Source: Balanoglossus misakiensis (taxonomy: Eukaryota > Hemichordata). Taken from it: DNA of 64,000 nucleotides. Position 1 is the stretch's first letter. Each line of letters starts with the position of its first letter. Positions 23,887 through 36,700 of the stretch are shown here, one piece after another. Below the pieces are notes generated by a model, which saw nothing but the letters and a program-made list of their open reading frames with translations, did no database searches and was not told the DNA's origin. The translations under genes were made by a program, and so were the position numbers. The stretch spans positions 10,230,001 through 10,294,000 of the forward strand of contig CM082582.2 in assembly GCA_040954595.2 (NCBI GenBank). Direction: 5' to 3'.

Positions 23887-26800
23887 ATGTCGTGGGGAAG
23901 TGGCTACAAAGGATCCAAACTGAAGACAAATCTGCGGTTATCCATCAGCAGATTGAAACTGATGGAAAAGAAGAAGAGTAGGTTTGGCGTTTTGTTAAAG
24001 TTTTGTCAGAAGTTGTTTTCTTACTAGATCTGAAAAGTGGGCAGGTCTCTTAAGTAGAACAGAGTGCTTAACTTTGTGCTGTTTTTGATGTTGAATTTAT
24101 TCTTTGCAGCTGAGCTTGCCCAGAAGGCCAGGAGAGAAATTGCAGATTACATAGCGTCTGGAAAAGATGACAGGGCCAGGATAAGGGTAAGGAAACCATG
24201 GTTACTGTGGAGTTCTCCATGCTGTCTTGGTCCCAAAGAATTCCATCTGGATGCTCAAATATTGGCATCATCTGTGTCAAACTTGGTTCTGACAGAATTT
24301 CTTTTGCGTATTTGGTCTCATTCACAGACTCAGATCATTCATAGCTCAAAAATGATCCCTTTTTTCACAGGTAGAGCACATCATCAGAGAGGATTATCTG
24401 GTCGAAGCCATGGAACTTCTAGAGATGTACTGTGACCTGCTGCTGGCTAGGTTTGGCCTGATAGAAACCATGAAAGCGTTGGATGATGGACTGGCCGAGG
24501 CAGTGTCAACCATCATATGGGCATCACCTAGGATGCAGACAGATATCCCGGAAATCAGAGTTGTACGTTAAGTTTCAAGAATAAATGACTTTTGTCAAGG
24601 AATTTAGCGAAACTCCATCAAAGTTAGCAAACACAATTTGTGAAAATTTGTGATTTGCCATTATGAAACCCTCCCATTGACTTTTAGAATATGTTTGTAA
24701 ATTTAACTGTTGTAAGTAATTTTATGCTCTTTATTGCTGCCAAGGTTTCAGATCAACTGTGTCAAAAGTACGGCAAGGAATATGGAAAGCTGGCACGGGC
24801 AAACGAAACAGGAACAGTCAACGAAAGGGTGGGTAGCTTTTAGTTCGGATTCTGTGATCAGTGAAACTTTACCTGCAGAGAACTTGTTTGTGAGAGTTGT
24901 TGAAAACAGATCCTTTTGACAACAGAAAAACACGTCCAAGTATGTAATGGATGGCTGTATTTTAGTTGGCCTAACATAACAATGCCATGTGTATGATTTT
25001 ATATATATTTTTTAATTGACAGTTTGTTCTGAAACTGAGTCCAAAGGCACCACCCAAGATCTTAGTGGAAAGATACCTTGAAGAAATTGCAAAAAGTCAT
25101 AATATCACGTACGAGCCAGACCCATCAGTGATGATTGTAAGTACGGCATGTCATGACATGAAAGAGGTATTGCTGTCAGTGGCACATGATATTGGCTTGG
25201 AGAACAATCTGAGACAGTGTCTGTATTTGATTGAAGAAAATATTTGATGACTTGTTCTGTTCAAGATGGGACAGGATGGCCATAATAATCATGTTTTCTT
25301 TCATCTGTAGGACTCAGAACTTGAGCTTAACCCAGTGGCAACTGACGATCTCTTGATGTTTGACGATACCAGCAACACAAAGAGTGGTCCTCCCCCTGGT
25401 GGCATTGGCTTTGGTGGTCCTAGTGGTGGCGCACCCGGTGGTGGTTATGGTGGTCCTAGTGGTGGCGCCCCCGGTGGTGGTTATGGTGGTCCTAGTGGTG
25501 GCGCCCCCGGTGGTGGCTATGGTGGTCCTAGTGGTGGCGCCCCCGGTGGTGGTTATCCTAGTGGTGGTGCCCCTGGTGGTGGCTATGGTGGTCCTAGTGG
25601 TGGCGCCCCCGGTGGCGGTGGTATGTCTGCACCCATGATACCCAGTAATGCAGTTCCAAGTGTTGGCCCAGCGAATCCGAATGCACCATTTGCCTACCCA
25701 TCAAAGGTAGGTGTTATACATCTTATATACTGGATCACACACACACCATCACACACACATACATTCACACATATACAATGTACACTTTCTTAGACGGATG
25801 AATGCACACACATTGAGACAAACACACAAAACATACACCCTTACAAAGGGTGATACTTGACTCTGTTCACGTTATATAGCTGTCTTAGCAGCTTGCATTC
25901 TTTGCCATCAAATACAACTTTTCACACTGCCATGATCTGTGCAGTAATTACACCCAGTCAAGACAGAAAATTTGCCAGTGAACCCGTCAGTAACACAAAT
26001 GCGTTCCAATTTGCTTTCTTTTTCATATGAAAATTAAAATCTAATCTGCTGATTTTAATTATGGGTAAGATACATTTGATTACAAAAAAAAAAAATGAAA
26101 TAATCTCTCATTGTAATTTTAGTGTCTCTAAAATAACTGACTTAAAAACTGTTTCTAATTTTCTTGTTGTAGAATCTTTAGTTTGCATTAATCAATAACA
26201 ACAGCCTCATATTCTGATGCTTCTAATGCTGCGTTGCTTATGCTGGTAGCTGTGAAAACAGTTCAATGATGTGATTTTTGCATCACGACGTTTATAGTCT
26301 ACAACTTCTTCCTCAAGACATTAATGTCTGACAAAGCTTACTCCAAAACATGCACCTTATTTGTGTCTGGATTCTCACTGTGTATTTGTTTTGCATTATG
26401 AAATAACCAAAACTTCTTTAGTGAATTTTTCTAATTGCATGCAATGTTTACTGACTAGCATATTGGTAGTGACTTAATCCTATCTAGAGTTTATGGTTTT
26501 TGCTTGAAGATTTTATAGTGTTATTGCAACAGTAATATATGATTGCACCTTCTGGGTGAGTTCAATGTCGAAATACCAACACTCAAACTTCCATGTTGTA
26601 ATCATCTCTGCAGACAGACGAAGTTAAGTGTTGCGTATTTTGCCATCGTCCCCAAACTTGGCCGTTTCACTTTTTTTTTTTAGCATAAGTTCTGATTTTC
26701 TGTTTGCAGGATGCTCCTGCTGTTCCTCCTCCTCCCGCAAATTACCATCCTCCTCCCTCCTCTAAAAAGGGAGGGCCGCCTCCTCTGCCCGGCCGCCCAC

Positions 26801-28075
26801 CGGCGACAGCTCCTCCGCCCTCTTACAATGGCAGAGAGTCGAGCTTGACACCGGTAAGTGAAGGAACACTTACTGATGGGTGGGGCTTCTTGTGGTGTAG
26901 TTAGAATACAGAATTTATCCCTTTACAATAAAACGTTCCTATAATTTCTGTGGTCACTTGATCACAGCATCACAATAATGCATGGGGTTAATTGGTTAAT
27001 GCTTAACTTCACTGCATGTAAAATCACTTTGCATTGACATCCCTCATTCTGGCTACTAACATTTGCAATTAATAGTAATTCTATCCTAAGGTCTCATGCA
27101 CATAAAATAATGTATTTCTGTTCGATTGTCAGTAAGAATCAAACCTAATAATCCACCTTCTTATTAAGTACAAGATACTTCTGAAAATGCTGGGGAAAAT
27201 CCAATAATAAATAAAAATAATGAAAAAAAGTCGCCAAAAAATAACTGCTGTTTTCTTTTTCCAACTACCTAAACTAAGTATAACTACAGGTAGAATACAA
27301 GTAGAGTTTTTACTCAGAACTTATGGGACATTTGACTTGTATTTAGGAGATAGAAATTGTTATATGTGAACATCACATTTACAACCATACACACACTACA
27401 CATGTAATGTTTAAATGTCATGCATTTTTCCTGATATGAAGTTCATTGATATATACATTTAAATGTGTAAGTGCTTGTCTTGTTTTCATGCTTTCCAAAG
27501 AATGAAGAACAACATACATGTGTATGTATATGCACACTGGCAGAAGAAATGCAACAGACCAAGATTGTCTTCATCAGACCAAGGCTACATGTATGTGGAG
27601 TTTGCTGCCTGCTGTGTATTTTCCCCACGATTTCATAAGATTTGATCGACATTTTTTCTCTTTCTCTGCAGGCTCCATCATATGAAGATGCGTTGAAAGA
27701 CTCTGTGTGTAAGTACCAATTTTCATAACGATGAAAAGAGCAAAAACATGCACATCGGATTGATACATGTATGTAAAGAATTTGATTTAGATATTCTAAT
27801 GTATTTCTGTATTGTGCTTCTATTGACCAGATCCCCCTCCGTCAACTGGCGCCTCAAATTTCTCACAGCCGTCAGCACCAGCTCCCTCACCCTTGCCTCC
27901 ACCAACGAATCCGGTGGAAAGCAAAGATCCCGGTGGCAGCATTCCGGACCTCCCAGCAGTGCCGACGTCAAGTCTTCCGGGACTCGACACAGTCGGCAGC
28001 ACATCCGCCGGAGGTGACGATGTGGACTTTGACGATCTCACGAGACGGTTCGAAGAACTTAAAAAGAGGAAGTGA
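23887..28075 (+). CDS. IST1: IST1 homolog, ESCRT-III-associated factor
   Basis: Nine coding exons: 23887-23977, 24110-24186, 24371-24562, 24745-24828, 25023-25136, 25311-25706, 26710-26853, 27672-27708, 27831-28075. They give 459 aa, all in phase. An untranslated exon probably ends at 23374, and the coding exon begins at 23855 with its ATG at 23887. The first 190 residues are the conserved IST1 helical core (KLKTNLRLSISRLKL, REDYLVEAMELLEMYCDLLLARFGL). The middle is a proline/glycine-rich linker with a tandem repeat. The last residues (DVDFDDLTRRFEELKKRK) form the MIT-interacting motif that recruits VPS4, spastin and similar MIT proteins. IST1 acts in the cytosol and on endosomes and the midbody, in ESCRT-III remodelling and abscission. 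It converges with SLC35C2. Confidence 0.96.
25400..25622 (+). repeat. 36-bp coding minisatellite in IST1 linker
   Basis: In the seventh IST1 coding exon a 36-bp unit coding for the 12-residue GGYGGPSGGAPG pattern is repeated about six times, with one shortened copy near 25553. Copies differ at a few third positions. The repeat preserves the reading frame and lies in the disordered linker between the helical core and the C-terminal MIT-interacting motif. Human IST1 has a glycine/proline-rich linker here, but not this repeat. Confidence 0.9.
25707..27671 (+). other. Long IST1 introns 7 and 8
   Basis: Intron 25707-26709 begins with a CA-rich stretch (about 25736-25790). Intron 26854-27671 is AT-rich. 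Apart from the 144-bp exon between them, no gene, RNA or transposon was recognised. Confidence 0.6.
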
Positions 28076-29551
28076 AAGAGACTTTTTGAATGATATCTTA
28101 GTAATAACACTTACCAAAGTCAGCTTTTAGAAACTGTACATGTACATAACTTATTTACAGGGTGTATAGTAAAGACCTTGGTGTACCATTTCCATGTTGA
28201 GGTCATAGGTCAATTTGAGTCAAAGGTCAGTAGAGCAGCTTCAGATAGACAACAGCAATTGGGAAAGAAAAAATGCGAATAATTTTGTAAGTTTACATAG
28301 GGTAGATTAGTTAATTATGAAACACAGTGCAGTTATAAATAATAATAGTTTACATTTTTAGTGTATTTAATTTGGATTTGTTTGATATAGATCATCACTG
28401 ACATGAAAAAATTACTAGTAACACTCACATGGACATTGTCAAACATGGACATTTCTTTGTAGTATTCTTTAACTGAAGTGATTGTTTTCACTTCAAAAAT
28501 TAAGCCCATTTGTAAATGATCACTTATTTTAAATAAAATTTTAAAATTCGCAAATACAGAGATTCTCTCCATTTCTCTCCCTTATGCAACTTGCTCACAT
28601 CTGGATATAGATATATATCCATATATTCATTTGTCAAACAAAATTCTTGTTTCACATTCAAAGCACCTGGAACTCTGCCAACAGAGTGGGGGGAATCTCA
28701 ACATGTTTATTGATTAAAGACACACTTCAGTCATGCTTGTTTGACAAGACATTATAACTGTTTCAACTGCTTATTGCAAAGAAATTTGTTAGGTGGGGCA
28801 TTCTGTAATATAAGACCTCTTCTGTATGATTTGTGCGTTCAGGGAACTTTAAACTTTCACTTCTGATGACAGCATTGAAAAGCCCCAGCTGCTTGTCAGT
28901 TTGATCCAGAAGCACCTTATTAAAATATTTCCATGGAAACAAAACAACTTGCCCCTCAAACATCTATTTAATGAACTATAACATGAACTAAAACCGGTAT
29001 TAGTCATTGAGGGCTCTGGCTTTTTAAGAAGTAAATACTGATACGCTGGAAGAACGCAATGAATGTTGTTTTTGATCGAGATAGTCTAATTAATCTGAAC
29101 ATTTGAGATGAATGGTTCCTATGCTCCAGGAAAAAATATCCAAGAGTCCTGGAATCTGAAACCGAAGTCCTGTAAAATGAGAATGTACTTGTGGAAACTG
29201 ATTTGGTGGTTTGCTCAACTAGGCCCCGACACCAGAATGGCGAGGAATATTGCACTGAATTTCCAACCAATCAGATTGCCTTTCACTTTGCAGCATGTCA
29301 TTTGTATAGACATCATTCTGGCTTTCCGGCAATTAAAAAGGAGAATATATTTTGATATGTACATAAACGTGCACGATATAATTCTGTTATTGCAGTGTTG
29401 AGATACCAGTCGCATCATTATGATCACTTCACACAATCCAAAGTGACGCATAAGATGACCGGAACAGATAATCATACGATGGAATGAGCAAAGAAATAAC
29501 TTAAGGTACACTTTATCACAGAGAAACAACGGATTTGTAATGGATTGTCCG
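28076..29551. other. Convergent 3' region between IST1 and SLC35C2
   Basis: No coding region was recognised. It should hold both 3' UTRs. A plus-strand AATAAA at 28532-28537 fits IST1, and a minus-strand signal (TTTATT on the given strand, 28706-28711) fits SLC35C2. The two signals sit 170 bp apart, with the plus-strand one first, so the predicted transcripts need not overlap. Confidence 0.5.
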
Positions 29552-32500
29552 TCAAAGTGTAGTATTGGCATAGTTTCTCCTTCCTTTGTGCATCCTAGCA
29601 TCGAAAATTTCTTCGTCTTCATCATCGCCATTATCTTCGTTTGAGATGAGCATCTGAACAGCATCACCGTTTCTCTCATCTTCACTCAGGTAGTCCGGAG
29701 TTTTGTGTTTGCTGCTCTCTGTTGGCAAGGCGGTGAAAGAGAAATATGATATCTAGCAATTTACAAATGTAATTGAAATATCGATATTCCTAACTAAAGC
29801 TTGCAGAGCAGGCCTATTGACTGCAAAGAGACACAGAATTTCACTGTGTAGGCAGGAGAAGAAACTACCACAGCAGAGGAACTCACGTTTCGACCGGAGC
29901 GCTTTGAGCAAAACGTGGAAGGCTATCCCGCTTATACACAGGACCATACCAATGGCATTGATGAAAGACAGCTGGTCGCCGGCGTAGGTTGTGGCCAGGT
30001 ACAGCACACATATTTCCTGTGCAGAGAGATAACATACATCATTGTATTAAAGGGAAACATTGCCCTTGCTGGTTGTGTCGTGTGTCTCTTTAAAGGTTCA
30101 TTGACCAGGGGAAGATATGTGACTTTTGCTTTTCAAGTTTATTGGGTCAAGAAGCCAAACTTCCACGATGATCTTTGGTAACCATGAGTTTAAATACCTT
30201 GAAGATGCCAGCAATGGAGAGTGTGAGACTGGACGTCTGACTGACCAGCAGGTACTCTGATACGGCTAACAGGAATGCAACGACGGCGCCTAGCGACAGT
30301 TTGCCCATGGACGCCGCAAAGACGTGCGCATCCGTGTAGGCAAACAGCTGGTCAGTTGTTACCACACTCAAACCTGGGCAAGGGAAATAAACAACATGAA
30401 AATTCCTGTCAGTAAAATCGTGTACAACTGACACTCAAGTGAATTATTCTCTCACAAGTCGTGCTGCTTGCAGCACTGTGATTGGACGTACCTTCAAACG
30501 CTAAAGCCAATGGCAGCAGCCCAACAATCATGACCGGTTGTAAATGATAGACCACGTCCACCGGATTGGTTAAACCTATGCAAAATTACAGCAATAAATT
30601 GAAGGAAAGGTCAATTTTTGGGCATCTTTTTTCTTCTGAAATACACTACTTTTCTCTGTGCATTTTGCAATATAACACGACAAAAAACCCGGCAGTAAGA
30701 ACAGCAAAATACAAGACACAGAAGGATAAATACTCTCTAGCTGCAACTTCATACCTATTTCTTCTTTCTGAGTGAGCATCTGAGCTAACGACCACCTGAT
30801 GCCACTGAGCACCGACGCCGTCATCACCAGAATAAAACCGAGCATATGAAACTGAGTTGACTTGTATGTAAATAAAAATAGGCCTCCGGCTATCAGCAGA
30901 ATTACACCCAGCAGGGATATCCTCTGCAAGAAATGACGAGGGAAAGGGAGAGGTCAAAGTTCAGCAGGGCATGCCAAAGCAAAGGCAGTTTGTGATTAGA
31001 ATACACTGTACATAATTTGATCAGAAAATTTACTTATCAACTTGTGACAGTAAGAATTCTGAATTAAATTCAGATATAATATTGAAAGGGGTGTCGTATA
31101 GCTAGCACTGTGACCTGCATGGTTTCGAATAGTAATTACAACTCAGAAAAGACTTCTTTAATACATTGTATAATCCCACCAACATATGTCTCCCATAAGC
31201 CTTGTGCCCACAACAGTTAACCGTATTCATATAAAACTGCCACAGATATACGTGATGACCATTCCAATGTACACCTACATTGATGTATCGATAAAATTCT
31301 CTCCCTCTCTGATGACAGTTTGCTATTTTAATTGCGTTTCTAATACCAGTAGAAATCGACCCTTTCCCAAAGAGTCACACAAGTCATTTATTGTCAGAGA
31401 AAAGAGTCTGCCGTGTCATGACATCAATATGGACTGGTGGAAACCCAGCCTATTTGCCTACACGTTTGTTGGTCCAAACGTGTTATTTTTCAAAGAATGG
31501 TCGGGCCGTATATTAAACAAAAGAAAAAGGAATTTGATATTATTACAATTGATAGACAACTTTTTTACAGACACATTCACTGCAATGGAATGTTTGACTT
31601 TACATATTATTATTATTAAATGTCCCTGTGTGTTTGGAAAGCTGATCAGAATGTTGCCATACGGTATCCGAAATGTATTCCCAAAATAGTCCGCTAAAAT
31701 AACTTGCTACAGTTAGGCATCTCCATATTAACAGTAGTGCAGTAGAAAACACAGGCCATATGGAAGACCAAATCCCCTATTTGGTGTGACTTACTGGATG
31801 AATATAAAAATGTTGTTTTTTGTTCTCAGGTAATATATACCCTCTTTCTCCCATCTATAGGGTTTGAGGTTGAACAGGTAGAAAGTACATGTACTTACAA
31901 ACTTTTCCAGTTTGAATATGACTGCAAATATAAGGATGAATACGATACAGGAAGACTTTGACATTGTGTACAGAGAGACTGTTATGTACAGGAAACTCCA
32001 ATTGGATAACCCGATGTCCAACGACGTTGCCAAACCTGTGAAACAATCACATGTGACTGATATCAGCTCCAACCTAATTTCCAAACAAAAGAACTCCATG
32101 AGTGATTGGACTATTCACAGATGGTTCATGATCACTGTTATATTTTTACTGTGGGTACAGATCCACCAGGATATTTATATTTTAATGGTAAACATCACAA
32201 GCTGTTACAGTTGTTAAACCAGCGGCTGTGAGTTAAAAAGTTAATTGGGACACATTTTATTGTGCCCCCCCCCCCCCCCCCCCCCTGTCTGTTGCAGGGT
32301 CATTGTATATATGCAATGTATCAATCAAAATATTTGAGAATCATGGATTAAGGACTGTGCCTTTAAGACATTCGTTGCGTCACAATGTGATATGTGATAG
32401 TACTTGGCTGGCTTTAATTTATATAGAGAACAATTTTTAAAATATGGTGCCTTATCATCTAAACATCTTTACCCATGGTCATCTCACCTGTTGGTGCTAC

Positions 32501-32965
32501 CCTTTTTAAATACAGAGACCATCCCAAAGTGAGAGGTTTTTTCTTGGTTATACACCACGTCACCTGTCTAACGATGAATGCCAGAATAAACTTCAGCACC
32601 AAATGGTAGATTGTCACTGTGAGTGGGTAATGAAAATTCTGCAAAGAAAAATACCAGTACAAATTACTTTTTTGTAATTGATAAAATCAATTATTATTAT
32701 CACAACCATAACATAATGTTTTTCTCTCTAAAACCACATTCAAAATGTAAGCTGCAGTTTTTAGTTTGCAGTACCAACTCACCCCGAAAAGCCATTTGTT
32801 GTAGAATGTCAAACTTATGGAAAAGGAATAATAAAGTAGGATGAGGAAGACTGTCTTTATTCCCAACAGAAAGAAGTCGTAGTACAGAGATCTCTGTATC
32901 TTCTTCGGGACCACTTTCTTGACACGCGCCTCAAAAATTCTCCGGCTACGACCTGGAATGTCCAT
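29552..32965 (-). CDS. SLC35C2: Solute carrier family 35 member C2
   Basis: Eight coding exons: 32783-32965, 32488-32638, 31899-32035, 30755-30923, 30492-30575, 30198-30373, 29887-30016, 29552-29718. All are in phase and give 398 aa. It is a ten-helix member of the drug/metabolite and nucleotide-sugar transporter superfamily. Diagnostic segments are LTFYNKW near residue 52-58, [19 protein letters not shown] in exon 3, [14 protein letters not shown] in exon 4, [14 protein letters not shown] in exon 6 and an acidic cytosolic tail. All match vertebrate SLC35C2, which is placed in the ER-Golgi intermediate and cis-Golgi and affects GDP-fucose supply and Notch fucosylation; the transported substrate is not firmly known. 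The ATG at 32965 is chosen for family length. An in-frame ATG at 33046 would add 27 residues. It is divergent from CEP76. Confidence 0.95.
30924..31898 (-). other. SLC35C2 intron 3
   Basis: A 975-bp intron. A 167-codon open frame on the plus strand (31186-31689) crosses it, but it has no recognisable protein features. No other gene or repeat was seen. Confidence 0.6.
32265..32285. repeat. Poly(C) tract of 21 bases
   Basis: A run of 21 C bases in SLC35C2 intron 2. Shorter C runs occur at 19716-19727, 47524-47538 and 52140-52154, and a G run at 5816-5825. Such runs are prone to length error, so the exact counts may not be reliable. Confidence 0.9.
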
Positions 32966-33722
32966 GATTGATTTGTTGTTAACGAGTCTTTGGGTAGGCT
33001 GTTCACAATACAAGCTTCTAGTTCTGGCCGTGCAAGTGATTGCCACCTATAGTATATGATATGGGATCAGTCAAACTCCAAAGTTCAATGTTGTGATCCC
33101 GTGGCCACGGAGAAGCAGATGATGAAATTGCGTGGACCGAACTCGGAAATTCAACGTTAGATGGCTTATTACGCATGTTCATTCGTTAGAGTTTTCCTTG
33201 TTAATATTCGTTTGTGATGACTAAATATAGAAAACTGTCAGTTTTGCATACAGTGAACACATATACTGCACGGGCACACAGAAGATGAAATCGCCACGTT
33301 GTCCATCCCATCCATCCACCTGGTTACGTTCCCGGTGTAACAATCACTCTTTCAAACCGATCGCCTTGGGTCATGGTCGTTTAAGGACGCAGGCTTCAAT
33401 ATCTCTGTCCTCCCAACGCGAAAAGCTTGAACAGTTCGCTAAACAAGCACACACACCGGAAAATGATGGAGAGAGTAGCGGCCAAACGCGTTGACTTCTC
33501 AAACCCGGAAGCTTGTCTCATTATACCGGAAGTAGGAGGTGGCATGTTTACATTGTTTGTTGTTTAGTAACTCCAATGTGTTGCGCCAGTTTTTGAAAGT
33601 GCGTCTTGATCCAGCTGGGATATCTGGTCAAATATTGGTGTTTGCCCCTTTTGGAGGAGAAATCGCCGTAGTACTAAGACAGGAGACTGAAGTGTCGCAA
33701 GGAAACACACACAAAAAAGAGG
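32966..33722. promoter_or_regulatory. Bidirectional promoter region, SLC35C2 / CEP76
   Basis: The start codons of SLC35C2 (minus, 32965) and CEP76 (plus, 33723) are 757 bp apart and point away from each other. Two ETS-type core sites (CCCGGAAG at 33504-33511 and ACCGGAAGTA at 33525-33534) lie in the CEP76-proximal part. A third (CCCGGAAGT near 33999) is in CEP76 intron 1. ETS/GABPA sites and head-to-head geometry are typical of shared housekeeping promoters. No TATA box was recognised. Confidence 0.6.
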
Positions 33723-36700
33723 ATGACACTCCCACCAGAGAAGATTTCCGAACTGAAACAGATCATTCACTCCCAACTGTCGCAGGTATGAACTTGTGTA
33801 TGTAAACGCGCGACCGATGCGTGTTGTGACGGAGCCCAGTGACCGGGCCGGGTGAATCAAAGCGACTTGCTGCTTATAAGCTGAACGTACAAACGATCGG
33901 TTGTGTGAAAAAGTTCACTCAGACTTTATATTGGTGTGCGATGCGGTCAATTCATTACTGTCACCATCGTTCTCGAAAAGAAGGAAAAATCTCTCTGACC
34001 CGGAAGTAACCACACGTGCATAAGTGTTTATTGCAATTGACAGCTGACAGTGTCACTGTGACAACATGTAGTGTGATGTACAGTCACAATGCAGTGTCAG
34101 TTGCGCACTGTTGAAATCCCAATAGCCCAGTTATTGACTCTGAAATTAACGTGTTAACCTTTTCATAAACAACATTCACTGTCATTAAAAGCGATTGTTA
34201 TTAAACTCTGAGCACTGAGCGCTCTAAGAAAGAGTCTATCATAATCAAGAGTGTTGGAGTGGCCATGGAGCTAGAAGGGGTATCCTCAACTCGTGTGAGA
34301 ATTCTATCAGTCTCCCTACACCCCCATTGACCAACAGTTGTCCCATGTGAATGTTGAAACAATGCATTAATACAGGTATTATAAGCATATCCCACTTGCA
34401 TAGCAATTCAGTTGGTATTGAGATCATGACTATGAATTATCACCTTGCCATAGATGGACATTCAGTCCAGGATCAGGGAAGTGCTGATGGAAACGGTCCG
34501 GAATGAAGAGCAGCTGGGCAAATCCAGGGAACCGGTATCGGAGGAGGAGCTGATGGAAGCCCTCCGACAGCGAGGCTTGGTGGACGACGTGATGAGACAA
34601 CTGCAGTTCGACAGCGTTCCTGAAAGACCTGAACGGGGGAAGCCGTCGACGCATTTCAGAGACAAAGACAGTAAAGTTAGAAGAGTTCCCTTGCAGAAAG
34701 GTTTGTGGTGTTAACTATTACAAGGGTATAATATCCACAGCATACATGCACATGCGTGCGCGCAAACACACTCATACAAATGTAGAAACAAAATGCCTTA
34801 AAAATTATGGTCGTGAAAACTTTGTGACAATTATAATTCCATGAGACTTTTCCCTTTTTCAGCAAATGTTGATCCAACCAGGAGATACCTGTACTTACAA
34901 ATCCTGGGCGGCAAAGCATTCCTCGAACACCTGCAAGAACCAGAACCTCTGCCGGGCCAAGCTCATGCCACCTTCACTCTGCACATCAACTTCAGGGGTC
35001 AGAGATTCAAATCCAGACCCATTGCTTGTGCCTGTGAGCCTGACATACAGGAGGGCTTTCTCTTGGAGCTGCATAAAGACAGTGCAGGTATGTGTGTCCA
35101 TTTGTGCGTTTGGAGGGTTCAAGCTGGAGCTGTGCCTTTGAACCTATTTTCGAACTTGAATTTTTGTGATCTGACATACACATATACCGGCCCTCATGGA
35201 GATAAAGCAACAGTATACTTATCACTCAACTCACACCCAGTAATTTTTTTCCAATGTCCAGGCGATGCCGCTGGTATGGCCAACAGTACAACCATGCTGT
35301 CACTCTGCGATCCCATTCACATCGTGCTCATCAAGACCGACCTATCGGGAGACACCACCTTGGTGACATCACACCACCTAGAGTGGCGGTCAGTTCTTGC
35401 CACTGGCAGTGGATGTCGAAACGTGCCAGTTGAACTCATGGGTGTGGGTAAGTTAAGTTGCTACATCACCTCTGAGATAAGTTAATTAATCCATGGCCCA
35501 TAGAGTGACTGTGGTTAATCCAATGTTTGTGATGACTCAACAGGGACAGAATCCAAGGTACCTGTTGGAGTCTTAGAGCTAAGGTTAGAGCTGATACCAA
35601 CCCCTACTCAGATGCTGAAGGAAGACATTATCACAGCTCAGGTGAGTCACATGTTGGAGCAACATACTAGTACATTACTGTGTGTGACAGTGTATATATA
35701 TGAAACATTGCCTGTACCATGCAGTTTTACTGTCTGTGGATTACTGGAGTTACCGATGTAGCTGTTCTGTTCACAGACGGCGTTGGAGAGAAACCGGACG
35801 GCCGAGCGCGAGAGGTTATTCCTTGTGTATGCCAAACAGTGGTGGAGGGAATATCTACAGATCAGAGCCTCGCACAACAACAGGCTTGTCAAGATATTTG
35901 CACAGGTGAGACAACCCTTACCATTTGAGTGAATGACCCTTTGACACTGACTGAACCCATATGATAAGTTTTCTTCTAAGCTGGGCTCAAAATAATGCAT
36001 TGTCCATTTATTGATCATGGCGCACACAGAGGTAGAAAGAAAATTTGTTTTGTGTTTTGACATATTCAGGATGAGAATGGTGTTAACCGACCTGTGTGCA
36101 GTTACATAAGACCGCTCCGTGCTGGCAGACTACTGGACACTCCAAGACAAGCTTCTAGGTTTGTTAGTGCCATTGGCTATGAGAGAACAACAACCGTGGG
36201 CAGTGGTGGCTCCAGGATGGAGCTCTGGTCATCCATGCATGCATTGGTCTGTAAAAACAAGGGGGTAAGTGCTAGTGGGATTATAGGGGGCGTACTTCCG
36301 TCGAACATGTAGGTAGACACGAGACAATTTCTGTTGTGGATTCCTCAAATTGTTTCAGAAGGATGTTCGCAGATCGTGGGAACTAAGGCTGACAATATGA
36401 CACAGTTTTTGATCTGTGTGGGTACTTTTGGTTCTGATTCTGATAAATTAGCAACAGAAAATCTTTATGACCATTACTTGCACAGAATAATGTTGAAATT
36501 TTTTTCACACATTAGGATTGTGAAGACCATGCAGTTCTTCTGTGCAGTCTTCTACTGGGATTTGGTTTGAATGCCTATGTGTGTGTTGGCACCAAAAGCA
36601 AAGGAGCAGCCCACGCCTGGGTCATGACCTTGTCCACAGACGGACTTGTCACATTCTGGGAAAGTCTAACAGGCCAAAGGTATATGATGTTTTCGTACTC

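Noticed and set aside
31186-31689. 167-codon plus-strand frame in SLC35C2 intron 3
   Set aside because: The composition is that of AT-rich noncoding DNA, and no family features were seen.
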